A stretch of DNA of 24,307 nt from Monoglobus sp964442605 (GTDB lineage: Bacteria; Bacillota; Clostridia; Monoglobales; Monoglobaceae), in assembly GCA_964442605.1 (NCBI GenBank), contig CAYTZR010000031.1, positions 1-24,307 of the forward strand, in the 5' to 3' direction. Under the pieces are notes generated by a model. That model did no database searches, had not been told where the DNA came from, and saw only the letters and a list, made by a program, of their open reading frames with translations. Each line of letters opens with the position of its first letter. Position 1 is the stretch's first letter. Shown here one piece after another: positions 15,263 to 20,508 of the stretch. The translations under genes and the position numbers were made by a program.

Positions 15263-16441
15263 CTAAATTTTAACACCGTCCGCGCTCTCGCACAAATGAA
15301 ACGAATATTTGCCCTCAAGCATCGGATACGCTTTCAGGTACCTTTCACCCACGGTTTTTTCTATGCTTTCCGCGAAGTCGGGGTCAATCAGAGCCATACA
15401 GCAGCCTTTAAATCCCGCACCGGAGAACCTTCCGCCATATATGCCATCGGTATTTCTCATAATCTCATAGAGTGTTTTAAGCTCGTCCGAGCCGCTTTCG
15501 TAGTTGTAGATACTGCTGTAGCCGCTCTCAAAAACCAGCTTTCCATAGGTATCGAGATCGCCCGTGCGCCACGCTTCCGCGCCCGCTTCGGCTCTTGCCG
15601 TCTCGGTATAATAATGTACCGCGCGTTTTCTCCAGTTTTCCGGAAGTCTGTCCTTATATTTTTCAAAAATCTCCGCTTCCACATCACGCAGGCGCGTATC
15701 TATAAATTTCCCATACTCATATCCGTCAAACGCCTGCAGAGCGTATGCCGCCGCCTTACATTCGTCCTGTCGCATATTGTACTTGGATGATGTCAGAGAC
15801 CGTTCCAGACCGGAAAAGAATATGGCGATTTGATAGGGCTTCATACTCGGCGCGGTCGGAATAAGCTCATAGCTGTCGTCTTTCGTGTCAAGGTAAAGCA
15901 TATGCCCCTTTTTACACAGCACCTCGCAGCTCTGGTCAAGCTTACCGCACGACACGCCGACATAATCATTTTCGGCTTTTTTTGCCATCATAATAAGCTC
16001 CGACTCGGTAAGACTGATATTGTTCAGCCTGCAAAGAGCCGACAGAAAAGCGATAATTACAGCCGCCGATGAAGACAGTCCGCCAATCGGCAAACTCCCC
16101 TCGATGACTCCGCACAATCCAAATCGAAGCGTATAATACTCCGATAACACCTTTGTCGCGCCTCGCAGATGATCCGCCCAGTCGCCAACCTTCTCCTCAG
16201 GCACAGATCTTATGTGAAACTGCGCACGCTTCGGGAAGTTCAGCGAGGACAGCTCAATAACTCCGTTATTCTTAACGGAATACGCGATACGAATGCCGTA
16301 ATTAATCGCCAAGCCGTTAATCTTTCCATATTGGTGATCCACGTGCGCCCCGAGAGGACAGATACGGTACGGGCAAAAAGCCACTCCGTCCGGATCACGG
16401 CGGTATATTTCATTAAATTTTTCTATACATTTTTCCGTCAT
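15263..16441 (-). CDS. GHMP kinase, galacturonokinase-like member of the galactokinase family
   Basis: Cytosolic sugar 1-kinase of 392 residues. The three GHMP motifs are present: PYRICPLGAHVDHQ (24-37), LPIGGLSSSAAV (117-128, the ATP loop) and a C-terminal GGRFSGAGFKGC. The first motif differs from that of true galactokinase (PGRVNLIGEHTDY) and closely matches plant galacturonic acid kinase (PYRICPLGAHIDHQ), where the change accompanies use of a carboxylated sugar. The likely reaction is D-galacturonate (or a related uronate) plus ATP to the 1-phosphate. It lies between an epimerase for UDP-uronates and a nucleotidyltransferase, which fits. Galactose itself as substrate is the alternative. 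Confidence 0.8.
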   Translation of the reverse strand: MTEKCIEKFNEIYRRDPDGVAFCPYRICPLGAHVDHQYGKINGLAINYGIRIAYSVKNNGVIELSSLNFPKRAQFHIRSVPEEKVGDWADHLRGATKVLSEYYTLRFGLCGVIEGSLPIGGLSSSAAVIIAFLSALCRLNNISLTESELIMMAKKAENDYVGVSCGKLDQSCEVLCKKGHMLYLDTKDDSYELIPTAPSMKPYQIAIFFSGLERSLTSSKYNMRQDECKAAAYALQAFDGYEYGKFIDTRLRDVEAEIFEKYKDRLPENWRKRAVHYYTETARAEAGAEAWRTGDLDTYGKLVFESGYSSIYNYESGSDELKTLYEIMRNTDGIYGGRFSGAGFKGCCMALIDPDFAESIEKTVGERYLKAYPMLEGKYSFHLCESADGVKI

Positions 16442-16460
16442 TATTTAACCTCGCTCATAT

Positions 16461-17567
16461 TCACGCTTTTTTTGTAAAATCAGTTTTTTGATAAAACTCA
16501 CTATACCACTCCGCGAACCTTCTCAAGCCCACGCGCAGCGGTGTACTCGGCTTGAAGTCAAAATCACTCTCTAAGGCGGAGGTATCGGCATACGTTACAG
16601 GCACATCTCCCGGCTGCATAGGTACAAGCTTCTTATGTGCCTCAAAGTCATAATCCTCCGGCAGCACTCCGGCTCTGACCAATTCTTCCTGTAATATCGT
16701 TACAAAATCAAGGAGATTTTCCGGAGAGCTGTTTCCGATGTTATAGACGGCATACGGCGGCACTGGCAGTCCGTCCTCGCCTGTTTTCTTATCCGGAGCG
16801 CCGCCCATTACTCTAATTACTCCCTCAACAATATCGTCAACATAGGTAAAATCACGCTTACAGTTGCCGTAGTTAAATATTTCTATTGTCTCGCCGTTTC
16901 TCAGCTTATCCGTAAAGCCGAAGTACGCCATATCGGGACGGCCGGCGGGACCGTAAACCGTAAAGAAGCGCAATCCGGTTGACGGAATGTTATAGAGCTT
17001 CGAATACGCGTGCGCAAGCAGCTCATTGCTCTTTTTGGTAGCCGCGTAAAGGCTAACGGGGTTATCTACCTTATCGTCTGTGCTGTACGGTACCTTTTTG
17101 TTGGAGCCGTAAACGGATGAGGATGACGCGTAGACAAGGTGGCTTACGCCGGTTTTTCCGCCGTCATAGGAATGGCGGCACGCCTCCAGTATGTTATAAA
17201 AGCCTATCAGATTGGACTCTATATATACATCGGGATTGGTTATGGAATACCTGACTCCCGCCTGCGCGGCGAGATTGACGACAACATCGAATTTATACTC
17301 GGCAAACAGCCTATCAATCAGCGGCTTGTCCGCTATACTTCCTTTTACAAACGTCCATGTGGAGCTTGCATATTCATCGGCGAGCTTCTGTATCTGTGAT
17401 AATCTGTAATTCTTGATATTAACATCGTAATAGTCGTTTAGATTATCAATGCCGATAAGATTAACCGGAGAACACGACTTCAGCAGGGATAGAACAAGGT
17501 TCGCGCCGATAAAGCCGGCGGCTCCGGTTATTAGGATGGTTTTGTTTTGTAAGGTTATTTTTTGCAT
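16461..17567 (-). CDS. UDP-glucuronate 4-epimerase (extended SDR family)
   Basis: Cytosolic NAD-dependent enzyme interconverting UDP-glucuronate and UDP-galacturonate. Of 369 residues, TGAAGFIG (14-21) is the NAD loop, IDNLNDYYD (40-48) is the hallmark of the UDP-glucuronate epimerase group, AQAGVRYSITNP (101-112) follows, and the catalytic set is SSSSVYG (148-154) with Tyr174 and Lys178 of YAATKK. The start is ATG 17567, preceded by AAGGAG. Upstream in-frame codons to 17702 are rejected because a perfect promoter (17674-17702) lies inside them. It is first in a three-gene run with the kinase and nucleotidyltransferase. Confidence 0.9.
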   Translation of the reverse strand: MQKITLQNKTILITGAAGFIGANLVLSLLKSCSPVNLIGIDNLNDYYDVNIKNYRLSQIQKLADEYASSTWTFVKGSIADKPLIDRLFAEYKFDVVVNLAAQAGVRYSITNPDVYIESNLIGFYNILEACRHSYDGGKTGVSHLVYASSSSVYGSNKKVPYSTDDKVDNPVSLYAATKKSNELLAHAYSKLYNIPSTGLRFFTVYGPAGRPDMAYFGFTDKLRNGETIEIFNYGNCKRDFTYVDDIVEGVIRVMGGAPDKKTGEDGLPVPPYAVYNIGNSSPENLLDFVTILQEELVRAGVLPEDYDFEAHKKLVPMQPGDVPVTYADTSALESDFDFKPSTPLRVGLRRFAEWYSEFYQKTDFTKKA

Positions 17568-17673
17568 TTGTATATTTCTCCTTAAGAGCTTATTTGAAAT
17601 CCGCTTGGTTGTTAATATTCCGAAAATACGAGTAATTTCAGTCGTAAAACCATATGGATTTGTGACTTTATTC

Positions 17674-17702
17674 ATTTTATCATAAGCAATAAGATTTGTC
17701 AA
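17674..17702 (-). promoter_or_regulatory. Sigma-A promoter of the uronate gene run
   Basis: On the minus strand TTGACA (17697-17702) and TAAAAT (17674-17679) spaced by 17 bases; leader of about 100 nt. Just upstream, at 17720-17743, GTCACGGT and ACCGTGAC form an 8-bp stem with an 8-base loop, which could be an operator or the edge of the repeat block. Confidence 0.75.
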
Positions 17703-17746
17703 TAAGTTAAGGGATTTTGGTCACGGTTTTGGCATACCGTGACACT

Positions 17747-17770
17747 AAAATACAACATATGTTGTATTTT
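17747..17770. repeat. 24-bp perfect palindrome, copy 1
   Basis: Half-site AAAATACAACAT followed by its exact reverse complement. It marks the outer edge of repeat block 1 and is preceded by CACT. Confidence 0.95.
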
Positions 17771-18020
17771 GCGGTTTGCCGCTTCTCAAGCGGCAACACC
17801 GCCCGGGTTCGGCGGGCGGGAGTGACCACACCTGTCAAGGTGTGTGGCTAATAAAGCAGTCCTTTTTATCGGATAAACGAGGTCACAAACCATAAAAAAT
17901 TTTTTGCCCCGCCCGGGTTCGGCGGGCGGAACTGGGTCTGGCACGTAGAAAGTAGTCCTTTAGAAAAAAGTAATTGGAATAAGGATATAAAGAAAGTGAG
18001 TAATCATCTATTAATATATT

Positions 18021-18183
18021 CTTGCCCTTACAGGGCAGTCGCCTGCGCACTTCACGTGTTCGCTAACGCTCTTTTAAGGAAGCTCTTGGTCAAAATTGCA
18101 AGCAATTTTGAAAGGTAGCTTTGAATCCGCAAGCAGAGCTTGCTTATAGCTACCGAAGCTTGCATTGCCGCTTTTTAAGCGGC
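18021..18183 (+). repeat. Left arm of a 163-bp inverted repeat around the RNA/peptide locus
   Basis: Begins CTTGCCCTTACAGGGCAG and ends with the GCCGCTT/AAGCGGC hairpin. Its reverse complement is found at 18767-18928 with only a handful of differences, mostly in hairpin loops. Confidence 0.85.
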
Positions 18184-18255
18184 ACAATGGGCGGCTATGC
18201 AAAACTTTTTTAAAGAAATGGAAACGGAGAAAACATATAAAAATCAAAAAAACTA

Positions 18256-18284
18256 TTGAAATAGCAAAAAATATGTGATAAAAT
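18256..18284 (+). promoter_or_regulatory. Promoter of the candidate toxin RNA
   Basis: TTGAAA (18256-18261) and TAAAAT (18279-18284), 17-base spacing. The transcript would start near 18291 with 5' hairpins CGGA/TCCG and CATAGGT/ACCTATG, giving a leader of about 165 nt. Confidence 0.65.
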
Positions 18285-18455
18285 GTCATACAGCGGAAAA
18301 ATCCGTTACATAGGTTTTACCTATGCGGAAAAAGGCAAGAACACTCTTAACGGTGGTTAACACCGGCGGTTATGCCCTACTTTTTATATTCACAGGCGTT
18401 TAAACGCCGAGTCTATGAAAGGAGGGGATGCTTATGAAAATTAAGCATCGTACAT

Positions 18456-18530
18456 ATGGTAAAAAAGCTGCTTGTTGCGGCTTTGGTAGTTATCATACTG
18501 ATGATAGCTTTTACCTTGAAAGTACAATAG
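18456..18530 (+). CDS. Candidate 24-residue hydrophobic (toxin-like) peptide
   Basis: The small frame reads MVKKLLVAALVVIILMIAFT and ends LKVQ: two lysines, one membrane-spanning stretch of about 17 residues, then a short polar end. This is the layout of type I toxin peptides such as Ibs or TisB, with no sequence identity to them claimed. It has no ribosome site of its own; AGGAGGGG at 18420-18427 instead serves an overlapping frame in another phase (ATG 18434, stop 18562, 42 residues), so translation may be coupled or the 42-residue frame may be the real product. The second locus preserves the final codons as AAA GTG CAA TAG against AAA GTA CAA TAG, a silent Val change in the hydrophobic frame. 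A long structured leader and convergent small RNA support a regulated locus. Confidence 0.45.
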   Translation: MVKKLLVAALVVIILMIAFTLKVQ

Positions 18531-18602
18531 CCGCCCTTGCCCGGCGGCTATTGCAAAAATAGTCAATCATAGGGCATAACCGTTTGAGGCCTTGCCTTTT
18601 CT
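18515..18602 (-). ncRNA. Candidate antisense/antitoxin small RNA, copy 1
   Basis: A perfect promoter drives a transcript on the opposite strand of the peptide gene's 3' end. It starts near 18602, carries the box AGGCAAGGCCTCAAACGG followed by TTATGCCCT (18571-18596), and ends after the 11-bp hairpin at 18525-18553, overlapping the peptide's last codons. The same box, spacing and hairpin recur at 23818-23905. Length is about 80-90 nt. The 3' end is not followed by a strong T run, so the exact end is uncertain. Confidence 0.55.
18525..18553. terminator. Shared hairpin where the two convergent transcripts meet
   Basis: CAATAGCCGCC and GGCGGCTATTG form an 11-bp perfect stem with a 7-base loop. 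It lies at the 3' end of both the peptide transcript and the opposing small RNA, resembling the bidirectional terminators of convergent type I systems. Neither strand has a good T run. Confidence 0.6.
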
Positions 18603-18608
18603 GTTTAT

Positions 18609-18637
18609 ATTGTACTATAATTTTTCTTTGCTGTCAA
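18609..18637 (-). promoter_or_regulatory. Promoter of the candidate antisense RNA
   Basis: Minus strand TTGACA (18632-18637) and TACAAT (18609-18614), 17-base spacing; closer to consensus than the peptide-side promoter, as expected if the antisense RNA is in excess. Confidence 0.7.
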
Positions 18638-18735
18638 CAGTTTGACAGCATTTATTTTGTAAATTTTTTGTGTCTTTAACGACTAACTGCCGCTTAAAAA
18701 GCGGCAATGCGCTTTGCAAAGTTTTTACCACCACT

Positions 18736-18759
18736 AAAATACAACATATGTTGTATTTT
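18736..18759. repeat. 24-bp perfect palindrome, copy 2
   Basis: Identical to copy 1 (half-site AAAATACAACAT and its reverse complement), again preceded by CACT and followed by GCGGTTTGCCGCTT. Confidence 0.95.
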
Positions 18760-18766
18760 GCGGTTT

Positions 18767-18928
18767 GCCGCTTTCTAAGCGGCAATGCAAGCTTCGGTAG
18801 CTATAAGCAAGCTTGCTTGCGGATTCAAAGCTACCTTTCAAAATTGCTTTGCAATTTTGACCAAGAGCTTCCTTAAAAGAACGCAGCGAACACGTGAGGC
18901 GCGCAGGCGACTGCCCTGTAAGGGCAAG
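18767..18928 (-). repeat. Right arm of the 163-bp inverted repeat
   Basis: Reverse complement of 18021-18183. The arms enclose 583 bp that contain the candidate peptide/antisense RNA locus and little else. Confidence 0.85.
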
Positions 18929-19159
18929 ATGTAATTAATGATTTATTAAAAAATTTTGTTTTCTCCTAACTCCATTTACTTTAAGCGTAGCCGCTTAGTT
19001 TGCTCAAGCCTAGCCCAGTTGCGCTCGCCAGACCCGAGCGCTACGCAAAATTTTTTTATGGTTTGAGACCTCGTTTATCCGATAAAACGGACTACTTTAT
19101 AAGGCACACACCTTGACAGGTGTGGTCACTCCCGCTCGCCAGACCCGAGCGGGTTTGCC

Positions 19160-19545
19160 GCTTTCTAAGCGGCAATGCAAGCAACGGTAGGTGAGCGTTA
19201 GCGAACACGTGAGGCGCGCAGGCGACTGCCCCGCAGGGGCAAGATATAATTAGTGAATAGCCTTATACTTACATTTATTCCAAATCCCATTTACTTTAAG
19301 CGTAGCCGCTTACTGCTTCCGTGCCAGACCCAGTTCCGCCCGCCGAACCCGGGCGGGCAAAAAATTTTTTTATGGTTTGTGACCTCGTTTATCCGATAAA
19401 ACGGACTACTTTATAAGGCACACACCTTGACAGGTGTGGTCACTCCCACCCGCCGATCCCGGGCGGGCAAAAAATTTTTTATGGTTTGTGACCTCATTTA
19501 TCTGATAAAACGGACTACTTTATAAGGCACACACCTGTTAATGTA
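19160..19545 (-). repeat. Hairpin-module mosaic repeat, block 3 (reverse, with a partial tandem copy)
   Basis: Starts with GCCGCTT/AAGCGGC, continues with the GC-rich arm in which TGCCC/GGGCA has become TGCCCC/GGGGCA, then TAAGCG/CGCTTA. The unit with CGCCCG/CGGGCG, the AT-rich part, GTTTATC/GATAAAAC and CACACCT/AGGTGTG follows at about 19338-19447, and most of it repeats at 19448-19540 (period about 109 bp). Confidence 0.8.
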
Positions 19546-19590
19546 TATACTTTTTACAAAAAGAAGTAGGAATAAGGCAATATGAAAGTT

Positions 19591-19800
19591 TTTGCGTAGC
19601 GCTCGGGTCTGGCGAGCGCAACCGGGCTAGGCTCGAACACAGTAGTCCGTTAGGACTAAAAATATGATTTTAAATATAAACAAAAGTATGCATCCATTCA
19701 TTAATTTCATCTTGCCCTTACAGGGCAGTCGCCTGCGCGCCTCACGCGCTCACTGCGTTCGCCTACCGAAGCTTGCATTGCCACTCAGTGAGTGGCAGAA
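19591..19800 (+). repeat. Hairpin-module mosaic repeat, block 4 (forward)
   Basis: CGCTCG/CGAGCG hairpin, AGTCC/GGACT, then CTTGCCCTTACAGGGCAG and the GC-rich arm, ending in GCCACT/AGTGGC, a paired-change variant of the GCCGCTT/AAGCGGC hairpin. It lies on the downstream side of the small-protein gene, opposite in orientation to block 5. Confidence 0.75.
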
Positions 19801-19828
19801 CGAGCGGCGGCAATAAATGTACACAAGT

Positions 19829-19857
19829 AAAAGGGCGCGGGAGTACCGCGTCCTTTT
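19829..19857. terminator. Bidirectional Rho-independent terminator
   Basis: AAAAGGGCGCGG, loop GAGTA, CCGCGTCCTTTT: a 12-position stem with one G-U/G-T type mismatch and an A tract on one side and T tract on the other. It would end minus-strand transcription past the small-protein gene. Confidence 0.8.
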
Positions 19858-19904
19858 ACGTAAGAAGTGTTTCAGTTAAAATAATAACTGCGAATTAATT
19901 TAAA

Positions 19905-20023
19905 GCCCAACGGCTCTGCCGGCGGTAAGCCGGCGATAATTTTTATGCCCAACGGCTCTGCCGGCGGTAAGCCGGCGATATAATTTTTATGCCATAGGCG
20001 TTGCGGCGTTAAGCCGCGAATTT
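19905..20023 (-). repeat. Three GC-rich hairpin repeats after the small-protein gene
   Basis: GCCCAACGGCTCTGCCGGCG and following bases occur at 19905-19946 and 19947-19990 in near-identical 42-44 bp units, and a degenerate third unit at 19991-20023 with GCGGC/GCCGC in place of GCCGGC pairs. On the minus strand they form a series of hairpins between the gene stop and the terminator at 19829-19857. Confidence 0.75.
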
Positions 20024-20024
20024 A

Positions 20025-20225
20025 TTATTCGGTGCTACTGCTGCTGCCGCCGTATACGCTATTCCAATCCTGCGCTCCAACATATTTAAAAGTACGTGCC
20101 TCGCCGCTTACTGTCGGAATACCAGTATCAAGAGACTTAGCACCACTAAAGGTTATTACGTCCTCGCACTCAAACTCGATTATGTCAGCCGTCGGAGTCA
20201 AATACCGATTTTTATTTTTTTGCAT
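20025..20225 (-). CDS. Small acidic protein of unknown function (66 residues)
   Basis: The start is ATG 20225, placed by GGAGG eight bases upstream; the upstream in-frame ATG at 20240 lies against that site. The N-terminal half contains YLTPTADIIEFECEDVITFSG, a pattern I associate with short uncharacterised clostridial proteins (Tyr-x-x-Pro, then hydrophobic-Glu-Phe-x-x-Glu-Asp-Val-Ile-x-x-Ser-Gly). The C-terminal half is Gly/Ser/Thr/Tyr-rich and ends in SSSSTE. There is no signal peptide or membrane segment. The leader-plus-variable-tail layout would also fit a precursor peptide, but no processing enzyme is visible nearby. It follows the surface-protein gene on the same strand after 283 bp. 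Confidence 0.6.
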   Translation of the reverse strand: MQKNKNRYLTPTADIIEFECEDVITFSGAKSLDTGIPTVSGEARTFKYVGAQDWNSVYGGSSSSTE

Positions 20226-20260
20226 AATTCTTACCTCCATATCTTTTATTCATTGCCTAT

Positions 20261-20422
20261 GTCTGCGCCGGCTTAGCGCGAGCGGGCTTTACCGGAATTA
20301 CCGTCCGGCAAAAATATACCGGTTGGTTGATAGTTGATTAGTCCGTTATACTGTCCCCCGGTTGCTGAGGACGCCGGCGGATTTACATTCTACAGCTGCG
20401 CTCGGGCTAAGCCGTCGCAGAC
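20261..20422. repeat. 24-bp imperfect inverted repeats ahead of the small-protein gene
   Basis: GTCTGCG-CGGCTTAGC-CGAGCG at 20261-20284 recurs inverted at 20399-20422 with three mismatches. The 114 bp between contain the CCGGTA and CCGG-rich pairs of the leader. The interval 20241-20508 contains no gene. Confidence 0.65.
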
Positions 20423-20448
20423 AATCGGCGTATAATATTTTACGTCAT

Positions 20449-20492
20449 GCGCGGAGCGGGATTTTTATATTTTATTTTATCCCGTTCCGCGC
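20449..20492 (-). terminator. Long hairpin after the surface-protein gene
   Basis: GCGCGGA-CGGGAT pairs with ATCCCG-TCCGCGC around one mismatch, with a 16-base A/T loop. It lies 17 bp past the stop. There is no T run after the stem, so it may act as an mRNA 3'-end stabiliser rather than a strict terminator. Confidence 0.55.
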
Positions 20493-20508
20493 TCTTGTCC
20501 GCGCTGAA

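Larger units (their letters stand above)
17747..18183 (+). repeat. Hairpin-module mosaic repeat, block 1 (forward)
   Basis: Ordered hairpin modules: the 24-bp palindrome, GCCGCTT/AAGCGGC, CGCCCG/CGGGCG, CACACCT/AGGTGTG, an AT-rich TTTATCGGATAAA and AAAAAATTTTTT part, a second CGCCCG/CGGGCG, then TGCCC/GGGCA, a GC-rich stretch, and finally CAAAATTG/CAATTTTG and GGTAGC/GCTACC hairpins closing with GCCGCTT/AAGCGGC. The same order recurs at 23929-24307. No coding function is evident; short frames within it are not credible genes. Confidence 0.8.
18736..19155 (-). repeat. Hairpin-module mosaic repeat, block 2 (reverse)
   Basis: Begins with palindrome copy 2 and the GCCGCTT/AAGCGGC hairpin, then runs through the same modules as block 1 in inverted order, using CGCTCG/CGAGCG in place of CGCCCG/CGGGCG and ending with the CACACCT/AGGTGTG hairpin and CGCTCG/CGAGCG. 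Confidence 0.8.

Noticed and set aside
15296..15790. Open frame of 164 codons antisense to the GHMP kinase
   Set aside because: No ribosome site, no motif, and the kinase motifs lie on the other strand.
17571..17702. N-terminal extension of the UDP-glucuronate epimerase to the first in-frame start
   Set aside because: The extension overlaps a TTGACA-17-TAAAAT promoter and has no family similarity; AAGGAG precedes the internal ATG at 17567.
18074..18289. 71-codon frame on the minus strand sharing SGNASFGSYKQA and CNFDQELP with a frame at 18670-18876 on the plus strand
   Set aside because: The shared peptide arises because both frames read through the same inverted repeat arms. Neither has a ribosome site, and hairpin constraints explain the sequence.
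18434..18562. 42-codon frame with the best ribosome site in the peptide locus
   Set aside because: Not rejected outright but not annotated separately: its composition is ordinary, and the orphan locus shows a silent change only in the overlapping hydrophobic frame. It stays as the alternative product.
17747..19800. CRISPR array or integron attC array
   Set aside because: Repeats are long, in both orientations, vary in length and lack uniform spacers; attC-type end boxes and an integron integrase are not visible.
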